Below the pieces are notes generated by a model that was not told where the DNA came from, did no database searches, and worked only from the letters and a program-made list of their open reading frames with translations. From positions 1-64,000 of the forward strand of contig JBAQCU010000020.1 of the NCBI GenBank assembly GCA_049294435.1: a DNA stretch of 64,000 bases. Direction: 5' to 3'. The translations under genes were made by a program, and so were the position numbers. Positions 1 through 6,508 of this stretch are shown here, one piece after another. The stretch's first letter is position 1. Each line of letters begins with the position of its first letter. The DNA is from UBA1550 sp049294435 (lineage in GTDB: Bacteria > Patescibacteriota > Minisyncoccia > Phycocordibacterales > UBA1550).

Positions 1-44
1 GGGGATGTGTGTGATATAATCAAAATACTTTATAAATTAGCAGT

Positions 45-50
45 TATAAA
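45..50 (+). promoter_or_regulatory. -10 box TATAAA, near-leaderless promoter
   Basis: TATAAA lies 7 nt before the ATG at 58 and no Shine-Dalgarno sequence is present. A second match, TATAAT, lies at 14-19 and would give a leader of about 30 nt, so the start site is uncertain. Confidence 0.4.
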
Positions 51-57
51 AATTTTA

Positions 58-756
58 ATGAAAAAAATTATTCTTATTGTAGTTGGCATTATCGTAGTTA
101 CTGTTTTAGGGAGATTAGGCTGGGCGTATTATCAGGTGAAGTTTGGGGTAACAAGTACAAATGAGACATCAACTACTTCTGTGTCAGAAAACAATACAGA
201 AAAAGTTGTTGCATTAAATATTTTACCACGAACACCTTACGGTGATTTAACAAATTATGAGAAAGATTTGATTCAAAAATATCTTAGAAAGTATCCTGAA
301 TTTTCTGAAGGTGCGGAGTATGATAGTCCTGGAACAGCGCCGGAATCTCACTTAGCAGTGAGATATTATGATTTGAAAACAGCACTTTTTGAACTCTCTG
401 GTTTTAAAAATAGTCGATTATGTATTTATGACATAAATACATTAGATCAAATAGGAAAATCGACTGATTGTTTTATAAGTCCATATGTAGAATTTAATAA
501 TTACATTTTTAGTGTTATCAATGATAATATTTTTTATTATAAAAAGGGAGCAGTTGTCTTTGGGGTAGTTCCTAACGCGTTGCTAGATTTTAAGAATGAA
601 ACGTATATATTTACATCAGGCGCCGGCGGCGAAGAGGGAGGAATTTCCTTTGATGAAGTGACGAGGACATTAACAGCATCAGTTTTTGATTCATCTTCTA
701 TGAAAAACGGCGTATCTACCAAGAAGATAAGAACTGTAAAGTTTGTACTTAATTAG
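58..756 (+). CDS. hypothetical membrane-anchored protein
   Basis: A 232-residue protein of unknown function. Residues 3-22 (KKIILIVVGIIVVTVLG and following) form one hydrophobic helix, and a Ser/Thr/Asn-rich linker follows, so the rest is probably extracytoplasmic. No catalytic motif is recognised; the C-terminal half is rich in aromatic residues and beta-prone. The ATG at 58 is preferred over an upstream in-frame ATG at 7 because it puts the hydrophobic helix at the N-terminus and has a -10 box 7 nt upstream. Its stop overlaps the stop of the convergent pseudouridine synthase gene by 3 bases. Confidence 0.7.
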   Translation: MKKIILIVVGIIVVTVLGRLGWAYYQVKFGVTSTNETSTTSVSENNTEKVVALNILPRTPYGDLTNYEKDLIQKYLRKYPEFSEGAEYDSPGTAPESHLAVRYYDLKTALFELSGFKNSRLCIYDINTLDQIGKSTDCFISPYVEFNNYIFSVINDNIFYYKKGAVVFGVVPNALLDFKNETYIFTSGAGGEEGGISFDEVTRTLTASVFDSSSMKNGVSTKKIRTVKFVLN

Positions 757-1469
757 AGCCCAATACTTTTTTTAAGTTCTGCGAGTTCGTCGCCAACTAT
801 CTCGCGGTATGCGCCCTCCTTGAGGTCACCGAGCTTTATGTTCATTATGCGGAGACGCTTGAGCTCAAGTACCTGGTAGCCTTCTGCGGCACACATACGG
901 CGAATTTGATGCTTTTTACCCTCAGTAAGCACAATACGAAAAAGTGTTTCTCCTGCACGGCGCGCTTTTGAAGGCTTTGTTTTGTAAGTTTCTATTAAAA
1001 TGCCCCGCTCAAGATGGCGGATGAAAGTATCGGTGATTTTTTTATCTACCTTTACCAAATATTCCTTCTCGTGTACACGGTCTGGGGATAGCACGCGGTC
1101 GGTGAGACGGCCGTCGTTGGTGAGGATTACGAGTCCTTCAGAGTCCTTGTCTAGACGACCAAGAGGGAAGAGTCCACGAAGAGCAGGGAGTTCTGACTTA
1201 ATGCTCTCACCTTCTGTTTGTGTATCTGTGGAAATGCCTCTAGGCTTGTAATAAGCGAGGTAGCGGTACGAGCCTTCAATTTTTGCAATTACAGCAGAAG
1301 AAACTTCTACTTTGTCATCTGGAGATACTACTTTGTCTCCAAGTACAGCAACTTTGCCATTTATTTTGACTAGTTTTTTTGTGATGAGCTCATCTGCGCC
1401 TCGGCGCGTGGAAAAGCCCTTGTGGGCAAGGTAGCGGTTGATACGAACTGGGAATTCTAGAGGTTCCAT
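753..1469 (-). CDS. RsuA/RluB-family 16S/23S rRNA pseudouridine synthase
   Basis: A 238-residue enzyme that isomerises a specific uridine in rRNA to pseudouridine. The N-terminal S4 RNA-binding domain (about residues 6-55, INRYLAHKGFSTRRGADELI) is followed by the RsuA-type catalytic domain with GRLDKDSEGL, where Asp107 is the expected nucleophile. The C-terminal region with KKHQIRRMCAAEGY is typical of the family. Whether it is RsuA, RluB, RluE or RluF cannot be told from the sequence. An in-frame TTG at 1481 could add four residues, but a TATAAT box overlaps it, so the ATG at 1469 is preferred. Confidence 0.9.
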   Translation of the reverse strand: MEPLEFPVRINRYLAHKGFSTRRGADELITKKLVKINGKVAVLGDKVVSPDDKVEVSSAVIAKIEGSYRYLAYYKPRGISTDTQTEGESIKSELPALRGLFPLGRLDKDSEGLVILTNDGRLTDRVLSPDRVHEKEYLVKVDKKITDTFIRHLERGILIETYKTKPSKARRAGETLFRIVLTEGKKHQIRRMCAAEGYQVLELKRLRIMNIKLGDLKEGAYREIVGDELAELKKSIGL

Positions 1470-1480
1470 AAAGTGAGACA

Positions 1481-1486
1481 ATTATA
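1481..1486 (-). promoter_or_regulatory. -10 box TATAAT of the pseudouridine synthase gene
   Basis: A perfect TATAAT on the minus strand, 11 nt before the ATG at 1469. Transcription would start about 5 nt before the start codon, leaving no room for a Shine-Dalgarno sequence. Confidence 0.6.
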
Positions 1487-1507
1487 TCACGATTTATACA
1501 AAAATGC

Positions 1508-1542
1508 AATCCCCAGCAAAACCGAAGGTTTTGCTGGGGATT
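1508..1542 (-). terminator. intrinsic terminator with UUCG-type loop
   Basis: A perfect 16-bp inverted repeat (AATCCCCAGCAAAACC and its complement). Read on the minus strand it closes with C-UUCG-G and is followed by a short T-run (GCATTTTT). It lies 33 nt past the stop of the small gene at 1576-1767, whose transcript it should end. Confidence 0.8.
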
Positions 1543-1575
1543 GGTCAAATGTCACTTGTTAAACGTCAAATGTTC

Positions 1576-1767
1576 TCAAAGGTGCTTCTTAATCATCTCC
1601 TCTAACTCCTTAACATGCCCCTCCTTGTCCTTTTCAATCATTTCCCAAAATTTTGTGCAGTCTGCGCAATCATGGGCGTCTTTTTTGTAGGTGTCTTTGA
1701 TGCGCCACAAGCTCTTGTGCTCCTGGGTTGCTTGTAAAAGCAAATTGTAAACGTGATTATTCAACAT
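1576..1767 (-). CDS. small hypothetical helical protein (63 aa)
   Basis: Unrecognised. It looks all-helical, with a central CADC pair of cysteines and a charged C-terminal helix (DKEGHVKELEEMIKKHL). The spacing of Glu and His (TQEHKSLW and DKEGHVKEL) is loosely like ferritin-like or rubrerythrin-like helices, but the protein is too short for a complete domain. It has its own strong terminator, which supports a real transcription unit. Confidence 0.6.
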   Translation of the reverse strand: MLNNHVYNLLLQATQEHKSLWRIKDTYKKDAHDCADCTKFWEMIEKDKEGHVKELEEMIKKHL

Positions 1768-1827
1768 AATAGTGTTTTTTGTTATCTTACTCTCGACCGA
1801 TACACTAGTATATCAAAAATAACTTAT

Positions 1828-1961
1828 CCCCCACACCTACTTTGCCATTGTTTTCTTGTTCTGAACGAACGCATCGCTTTTACCATACTACTGAGATAAT
1901 ACCTAGATTAGTGATTACGCTATTTTACAAAAACAGAACGATGGCAAAGTAGGTGTGGGGG
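1828..1961. repeat. 134-bp element with perfect 21-bp terminal inverted repeats (family B)
   Basis: Left end 1828-1848 starts CCCCCACACCTACTTTG; the exact reverse complement is at 1941-1961. The interior has no coding potential. Its end sequence resembles that of the element at 62621-62788 (CCCCTCACACCTACTT), so the two may be one MITE-like family. A consensus DnaA box, TTATCCACA, directly adjoins the right end at 1962-1970. Confidence 0.75.
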
Positions 1962-2034
1962 TTATCCACAGGATATTTTGTTATTTTTATTATTCTAATC
2001 GTGTTACAATTGAAACGTTACCTTTACATTAATT

Positions 2035-3267
2035 ATGCGAGTACTTATGTTCGGATGGGAATTTCCTCCTCATAACAGCGGTGGCCTAGGCACTGCGTGT
2101 TTTGGACTAACCCGAGCGCTCGCTTCTCGGAAAATCGATGTGCTTTTTGTCCTTCCTAAAAAAGTTGGCGTCAATGCTTCATTTATGAATATTCTTTTTG
2201 CTGACACAAGGAAGGTAAAATTTCTGGAGATTGAAACCCCGCTAAAACCATATGTTACATCTGAGGGATATATTCATGAACGTGACAAAATACTCTCCGA
2301 TATCTATGGAAACACTTTGATGCAGGAAGTGCGTCGTTATGCCCTCCGCGCGCGCGACATAGCAAAAAAAGAAAAGTTTGATGTCATCCATGCGCACGAC
2401 TGGCTCTCGTTCCTTGCGGGAGTTGAAGCAAAAAAGATCTCTGGTAAACCGCTCATTTTGCATATGCACGCCACAGAGTTTGACCGCACGGGTGGGCAGG
2501 GAGTGAATCAAGACGTGTACAAGATTGAGAGAGATGCAATGAACTACGCGGATGGCATTATTTCCGTTTCAAATTTCACTAAGGAAAAGATTGTTCAGCA
2601 CTACGGAATTCCTGCAAATAAAATTGAGGTCGTCCACAATGGTATTGATGAATGCGATTATCAAAATATCCCGGACAGACTTTCCGAGCTCAAAAAAACA
2701 GGACAAAAAATTGTTCTTTTTGCGGGTCGCATCACTATACAAAAAGGACCAGAGTATTTTATTCGCGCTGCAAAGCGTGTACTTGAAGTAAATCCAAATG
2801 TCCTCTTCCTTGTCGCTGGTTCTGGTGATATGGAAAGACAGATGATGCTTGAAGCAGCATACCTTGGAATTTCTGACCGCGTGCTTTTTGTAGGGTTCCT
2901 GCGTGGAGACGACCTAAATGCTGTTTACAAAATCGCTGATCTATTTGTAATGCCATCTGTATCCGAACCTTTTGGTATCACTCCCCTTGAATCAATTATT
3001 TCTGGAGCACCGGTCCTCATTTCAAAACAGTCTGGAGTATCCGAGGTGCTCACTCACGCGCTCAAAACTGACTTCTGGGATACGGAAGATATGGCAAACA
3101 AAATCCTTGGCGTCATATCACACAAATCACTCTGGCAAACACTCTGGGGGAACAGCAGGGAAGAGGTAAAGAAGGTCACATGGGACGCCGCAAGTAAAAA
3201 GTGCATTGATTACTATGAGAAAATAATATGTGATTGCGGAGTAGGAGCGGAAACACGCTATATTTAA
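2035..3267 (+). CDS. GT4-type glycosyltransferase, glycogen-synthase-like
   Basis: A 410-residue GT-B retaining glycosyltransferase. The N-terminus (MRVLMFGWEFPPHNSGGLGT) has the Gly-rich donor-site loop seen in bacterial glycogen synthases. The C-terminal Rossmann domain carries FAGRITIQKGPEYF and the E-x7-E motif (Glu311 and Glu319 in SEPFGITPLES). It probably transfers glucose from a nucleotide sugar, cytoplasmically. The GH57 and GH15 genes downstream suggest alpha-glucan synthesis, but GT4 specificity cannot be read from sequence; a lipid or wall glycosyltransferase is the main alternative. A TACAAT box lies about 23 nt before the ATG, with no Shine-Dalgarno site. Confidence 0.85.
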   Translation: MRVLMFGWEFPPHNSGGLGTACFGLTRALASRKIDVLFVLPKKVGVNASFMNILFADTRKVKFLEIETPLKPYVTSEGYIHERDKILSDIYGNTLMQEVRRYALRARDIAKKEKFDVIHAHDWLSFLAGVEAKKISGKPLILHMHATEFDRTGGQGVNQDVYKIERDAMNYADGIISVSNFTKEKIVQHYGIPANKIEVVHNGIDECDYQNIPDRLSELKKTGQKIVLFAGRITIQKGPEYFIRAAKRVLEVNPNVLFLVAGSGDMERQMMLEAAYLGISDRVLFVGFLRGDDLNAVYKIADLFVMPSVSEPFGITPLESIISGAPVLISKQSGVSEVLTHALKTDFWDTEDMANKILGVISHKSLWQTLWGNSREEVKKVTWDAASKKCIDYYEKIICDCGVGAETRYI

Positions 3268-3275
3268 CAACTTTC

Positions 3276-3355
3276 CCGTCATTGCGAGTACTCGAAGCAA
3301 TCCAGGAGTTCATCGCACATAATCCTAGATTGCCACGCTTCGCTCGCAAAGACGG
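3276..3355. repeat. 80-bp palindromic repeat (family C, GTCATTGCGAG type)
   Basis: CCGTCATTGCGAG at 3276-3288 pairs with CTCGCAAAGACGG at 3343-3355 (one mismatch); inner arms GAAGCAATCC and GATTGC...GCTTCG extend the stem. A related copy is nested at 62672-62747. Repeats of this general form occur in many unrelated bacteria. It starts 8 nt after the glycosyltransferase stop. Confidence 0.75.
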
Positions 3356-3376
3356 AAATTCACCCAGTAATTTAAA

Positions 3377-3405
3377 GGGTCTTTTTGTCCTTGACAAAAA
3401 GACCC
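3377..3405. repeat. 13-bp perfect inverted repeat overlapping a -35 box
   Basis: GGGTCTTTTTGTC and its complement are separated by CTT. The right arm overlaps the TTGACA box at 3391-3396. It could end transcription from the glycosyltransferase gene or be an operator for the next gene; there is no T-run after the stem on the plus strand, which weakens the terminator reading. Confidence 0.5.
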
Positions 3406-3419
3406 AAAAGTGCTAAGCT
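3391..3419 (+). promoter_or_regulatory. sigma70-type promoter TTGACA-N17-TAAGCT
   Basis: A perfect -35 box at 3391-3396, a 17-nt spacer and TAAGCT at 3414-3419. It would give a leader of about 65 nt for the secreted-protein gene, which has GGAGAAAG just before its ATG. Confidence 0.65.
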
Positions 3420-3491
3420 TTCGGTAGGCAGCAAAAGTTCCTCTCGGGATTTCTCAGGGGGGTTTGAAAATATTTTTTTTTGGAGAAAGAA

Positions 3492-3845
3492 ATGAAATCA
3501 TTTATTCTTACAGTAATACTGCTTACTCTTGCAGGAACAGCTAATGCTGAAACTTGCGCGAGCCTTACCGATGGGAACAAGCACATGAGTGCAGATGCAG
3601 TTGTTCTCGAAAAAGCAAGGGATATAGCAAACCTCTGTATTATGCAATATTACAGTGCGGCTCTAGCGTTCAGGGACATGGTAGCACTAATTAGTGAGGA
3701 GCTCAAAAAAAATCCCGAGAATGAGGCAATGGCACGCTTGCATGTGACCGCAGTAGAGAGGCGGGACAGTAATTATGAGATCGCGAAAAAGTTCTCAAAA
3801 ATCCGGGACCTCATCGCGATCCGAATTCAACAAGAAGCAAGATAG
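3492..3845 (+). CDS. small secreted hypothetical protein
   Basis: A 117-residue protein with a clear signal peptide: MKSFILTVILLTLAGTANA, with an AXA site before Glu-Thr-Cys. The mature part has two cysteines (ETCAS and NLCIM) and is mostly helical and charged; no family is recognised. The start follows GGAGAAAG by 3-4 nt. It has its own promoter, Shine-Dalgarno site and terminator, unlike its neighbours. An in-frame TTG at 3480 is less likely to be the start because the Shine-Dalgarno sequence would lie inside the gene. Confidence 0.75.
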   Translation: MKSFILTVILLTLAGTANAETCASLTDGNKHMSADAVVLEKARDIANLCIMQYYSAALAFRDMVALISEELKKNPENEAMARLHVTAVERRDSNYEIAKKFSKIRDLIAIRIQQEAR

Positions 3846-3861
3846 ATTTCAAATCACTTGG

Positions 3862-3890
3862 CGCACCGCGAAACATCGCGGTGCGTTTTT
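3862..3890 (+). terminator. intrinsic terminator
   Basis: A 9-bp GC-rich stem (CGCACCGCG / CGCGGTGCG), 6-nt loop AAACAT, followed by TTTTTCTTTTT. It ends the secreted-protein transcript just before the GH57 promoter. Confidence 0.9.
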
Positions 3891-3904
3891 CTTTTTATAT
3901 CTGA

Positions 3905-3910
3905 TATACT
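3905..3910 (+). promoter_or_regulatory. -10 box TATACT of the GH57 gene
   Basis: TATACT ends 7 nt before the ATG at 3918. The start codon would sit at or next to the +1 site, so the mRNA is predicted to be leaderless. Confidence 0.6.
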
Positions 3911-3917
3911 ATTTCTC

Positions 3918-5153
3918 ATGGCATCCATCTGTTTTTATTTTCAAGTTCATCAGCCTTTCCGCGTTAAGGATTATCGCGTGTTTGACATTGGCAATGACAG
4001 TGAATACTTCAACGACAATTCGGACCGCTCAATCAACAACAAAAAAATTCTCAACAAAGTAGCGGGGAAGTGCTACCTGCCTGCAAATGCGGTGATGCTA
4101 GAACTTTTGAACAAACATCCTGAATTTAAAATTAGTTTTTCATTTTCTGGTGTCTTTTTGGATCAACTTCAAGAGTTTAGCCCAGAAACATTGGAATCTT
4201 TTCAGAGGCTTGTGGCAACAGGGCGAGTAGAAGTGCTTTCGGAAACCTACTATCACTCGCTTTCGTTTTTATATTCACCCGAGGAGTTTCGTCGCCAGGT
4301 AAAAATGCATCGTGATAAAATTGAGGAGCTTTTCGGTGTTACACCAACTGTCTTCCGCAATACTGAGCTCATCTACAACAATTCGCTTGCACATGAGGTA
4401 GAGAAGATGGGGTACAAAGGCATCATTGCTGAGGGTGCAGATCATGTGCTCGGATGGAAGAGCCCGAACTTTTTATACCGCCCACAAGGCACGGAGAATC
4501 TAAAGCTCCTCCTCAAAAACTATCGCCTCTCCGACGATATTGCATTTCGCTTTTCATCAAAAGATTGGGCGGACTTTCCCCTGACTGCGCCGAAGTTTGC
4601 AAACTGGGCAAATCAGGTCAATGGAAACGGTCACGTCATCAATCTCTTTATGGACTACGAGACCTTTGGTGAACACCAATGGGAGGACACGGGTATCTTC
4701 GACTTTCTCCGCCATCTGCCAGAGGAGATTTACAAGCACCCTGACAATAACTTCGTTACACCAAGCGAGGCCATTGCTCTCTACGAGCCCGTAGCTGAGC
4801 TTGATGTGCACAACTTCATGTCGTGGGCAGATGTGGAGCGCGACCTTTCCGCATGGCTCTCAAACCCGATGCAGCATGACGCAATTCAGAGCGTGTACAA
4901 GCTTGAAGAGGAAGTGCTTGCTACAAACGACGAGAAGCTCATCAGTGATTGGCGCAAACTCCAGACATCAGACCACTTCTACTATATGTGCACCAAATGG
5001 TTCAACGACGGCGATGTACACAAGTATTTCAACCCCTACAACACACCATACGAGGCTTTTATTGCCTACATGAATGCGCTACAAGATTTGCGCCTCCGTG
5101 TCGTTGGTCATCCAACATACGCAAAGAAGATTAAAGTGAAGGAGCTGTCATAA
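3918..5153 (+). CDS. glycoside hydrolase family 57 (alpha-amylase-like)
   Basis: A 411-residue GH57 enzyme predicted to hydrolyse or transfer alpha-1,4-glucans. The N-terminal strand with FYFQVHQPFR is the family's first conserved region. Glu150 in VFRNTELIYNN matches the nucleophile and Asp246 in LFMDYETFGEH the acid/base. There is no signal peptide, so it should act inside the cell on stored glucan. The ATG at 3918 is chosen because it begins the first strand of the barrel and follows a -10 box; a longer reading from 3858 would run through the preceding terminator. It sits between the GT4 and GH15 genes. Confidence 0.9.
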   Translation: MASICFYFQVHQPFRVKDYRVFDIGNDSEYFNDNSDRSINNKKILNKVAGKCYLPANAVMLELLNKHPEFKISFSFSGVFLDQLQEFSPETLESFQRLVATGRVEVLSETYYHSLSFLYSPEEFRRQVKMHRDKIEELFGVTPTVFRNTELIYNNSLAHEVEKMGYKGIIAEGADHVLGWKSPNFLYRPQGTENLKLLLKNYRLSDDIAFRFSSKDWADFPLTAPKFANWANQVNGNGHVINLFMDYETFGEHQWEDTGIFDFLRHLPEEIYKHPDNNFVTPSEAIALYEPVAELDVHNFMSWADVERDLSAWLSNPMQHDAIQSVYKLEEEVLATNDEKLISDWRKLQTSDHFYYMCTKWFNDGDVHKYFNPYNTPYEAFIAYMNALQDLRLRVVGHPTYAKKIKVKELS

Positions 5154-5242
5154 CGAAAGCTTGACTTTTTCTTAATGGTATGGCATCCAGAAAATGGGTT
5201 ATTGTCCGCCTGCGTATGCAGGCCTTTATTACAGGGAGTTGC

Positions 5243-5677
5243 ATGATGACGAACACTATAGAGACTTTGAAGAAAGAATTTCTGGGAATTGAATTACAAA
5301 TGAAGGCCTTATCCAAAAGAAGAATCCGCCTTCTAAAAAAGCTGGCGGAAAAAAGGAATCACTTGCTCAAATTGAAGGAGGAGGTTCGCAAAAAGTTGAT
5401 AAAAGAAAAAAGAGCAGGCCTTGAACTACCGCTGAGAAACACAGAGGGAAAGGGGAATATTCCTAGTGGCACGTCCATTGACGAAATAGAAGATTTCTCT
5501 ATTCGAATAGTTAACTGCTTGTCTTCAATGGGATGCATCACTATTGATGATCTCTGTTTGTTCACTGAAAATGAGTTATCAAGAATACCCAACATGGGAG
5601 AGAAATCAGTCCGCGAAATTAAACGTGCACTCGCAGAGAACGGACTAAGTTTGTCCATGGGGCAAAGTTCTGTCTGA
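5243..5677 (+). CDS. stand-alone RNA polymerase alpha-CTD-like protein with coiled coil
   Basis: A 144-residue protein. Residues 8-60 form a very basic coiled coil (SKRRIRLLKKLAEKRNHLL). Residues 80-141 match the C-terminal domain of RNA polymerase alpha: SIRIVNCLSSMGCITIDDL, then NMGEKSVREIKRALAENGL. The E. coli DNA-contacting residues R265, N268, G296, K298, S299 and E302 are all kept (here R88, N91, G119, K121, S122, E125). The alpha N-terminal dimerisation domain is absent. It could bind UP elements or the AT-rich minor groove on its own. Start chosen at 5243, 6 nt after AGGGAG; 5246 is also possible. Confidence 0.75.
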   Translation: MMTNTIETLKKEFLGIELQMKALSKRRIRLLKKLAEKRNHLLKLKEEVRKKLIKEKRAGLELPLRNTEGKGNIPSGTSIDEIEDFSIRIVNCLSSMGCITIDDLCLFTENELSRIPNMGEKSVREIKRALAENGLSLSMGQSSV

Positions 5678-5690
5678 AGTGACAACCAAC

Positions 5691-5732
5691 CCCGCCTAGT
5701 AGCACATTGTGCGAACGGCGGCGGTTTTTTTT
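5691..5732 (+). terminator. intrinsic terminator
   Basis: Stem CCCGCC...GGCGG with an inner GCAC-ATT-GTGC hairpin, followed by eight T residues (5725-5732). It ends the alpha-CTD gene just before the operator-like palindrome. Confidence 0.75.
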
Positions 5733-5741
5733 GTTGCCTTA

Positions 5742-5783
5742 ACTATCACAGAGTTGTAGCCATGGCTACAACTCTGTGATAGT
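5742..5783. promoter_or_regulatory. perfect 42-bp palindrome upstream of the Cas2/PaaX-like gene
   Basis: The arm ACTATCACAGAGTTGTAGCC is followed by a central AT and its exact reverse complement. It ends 21 nt before the ATG at 5805 and covers the expected -35 region of a TATAAG box at 5787-5792. A related imperfect palindrome with the core CACAAAGTTGTAGC lies just after the same gene at 6380-6423. The likeliest role is an operator for the adjacent regulator; there is no T-run, so it is not a terminator. Confidence 0.7.
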
Positions 5784-5804
5784 ATGTATAAGTACTGGAC
5801 CACT

Positions 5805-6356
5805 ATGAAGAAACACGAGCACGGGGAATTGGCAAAAGAAATATTGGTATGTCTTGCGCATGGCGGACTCCTTCTTGCATGTCTCGCGATGCCGGGACTT
5901 ACCAAAATCATTCCACTTTTTAATCCGAAGAATTCTAGGGAGCAATATCGAATCGATAGAGTCTTGAAGAAACTTCATGAAAACAAATTAGTGAATATTT
6001 ATACAAGAAATGGCAATGAAGTGATAGAGATTACTAAAGCAGGCAAGAAAAAAGTTCTTGAATATAATCTCGACGACATGAAGCTCAGGGTTCCAAAGAA
6101 ATGGGATGGCTGGTGGAGAATCGTGATGTTTGATATACCGCAATCAAAAAAGAGGGCACGCGATGCAGTGAGTCGAAAAATAAAAGAGCTTGGACTATAC
6201 CCAATCCAGAAATCAGTTTTTGTGTCGCCATATATTTGCAAAAATGAAATTGACTTCATTGGAGAATTTTTTGATGTACGAGACCATATTATCTACATCA
6301 AAGCAAAAGAGATTGAAGGTGTACGAAAACTCAAAGAGTATTTCGGCGTTTCTTGA
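5805..6356 (+). CDS. PaaX-like winged-helix regulator with C-terminal Cas2-like fold
   Basis: A 183-residue protein. Residues 8-90 look like a winged-helix DNA-binding domain (YRIDRVLKKLHENKLVNIY, then ITKAGKKKVLEY). Residues 103-170 match the ferredoxin-like Cas2/PaaX-C domain: WWRIVMFDIPQSKKRARD, then GLYPIQKSVFVSPY. Asp110 is at the position of the catalytic aspartate of Cas2 and the QKSVF strand is kept. No CRISPR array or cas1 is nearby, so a role in spacer acquisition is unlikely. Two palindromes that share a core flank the gene and suggest autoregulation. An in-frame ATG at 5784 abuts the palindrome; 5805 is preferred because it follows TATAAG by 12 nt. Confidence 0.8.
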   Translation: MKKHEHGELAKEILVCLAHGGLLLACLAMPGLTKIIPLFNPKNSREQYRIDRVLKKLHENKLVNIYTRNGNEVIEITKAGKKKVLEYNLDDMKLRVPKKWDGWWRIVMFDIPQSKKRARDAVSRKIKELGLYPIQKSVFVSPYICKNEIDFIGEFFDVRDHIIYIKAKEIEGVRKLKEYFGVS

Positions 6357-6379
6357 CATTCATCAGTATTATTATCCTC

Positions 6380-6423
6380 CACCGTCACAAAGTTGTAGCT
6401 ATGACCTCAACTTTGTGACGGTG
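6380..6423. promoter_or_regulatory. second palindrome flanking the Cas2/PaaX-like gene
   Basis: 16-bp perfect arms (CACCGTCACAAAGTTG and complement) around a 12-nt centre. The left side reads TCACAAAGTTGTAGC, against TCACAGAGTTGTAGC in the palindrome at 5742. It lies 24 nt after the regulator's stop and about 85 nt before the GH15 start, so it could regulate the GH15 gene, end transcription, or mark the right end of a mobile unit. Confidence 0.65.
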
Positions 6424-6496
6424 ATGTCTGTGCAGGACTAAATAATTTATACACAGATATCTGGTGCTCAGTGTTGTGTTCATGTATGATTTTTCC

Positions 6497-6502
6497 TATA
6501 AT
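6497..6502 (+). promoter_or_regulatory. -10 box TATAAT of the GH15 gene
   Basis: A perfect TATAAT ends 6 nt before the ATG at 6509, placing the start codon at about +1. This is one of the clearest leaderless signals in the window. Confidence 0.65.
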
Positions 6503-6508
6503 ATATCT

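Noticed and set aside
1962..1970. Consensus DnaA box TTATCCACA as a replication origin
   Set aside because: Only one perfect box is visible, it abuts an inverted-repeat element, and no dnaA, dnaN or rpmH gene is near. A single 9-mer match is weak evidence.
3234..3416. Small open frames over the repeat at 3276-3355
   Set aside because: They translate palindromic repeat DNA on both strands and have no initiation signals.
5742..5783. Palindrome as an intrinsic terminator
   Set aside because: A separate terminator with an eight-T run already lies at 5691-5732, and no T-run follows the palindrome.
5805..6356. Functional Cas2 of a CRISPR system
   Set aside because: The protein has an N-terminal winged helix, and neither cas1 nor a repeat-spacer array is in the window; PaaX-like regulation is a better reading.
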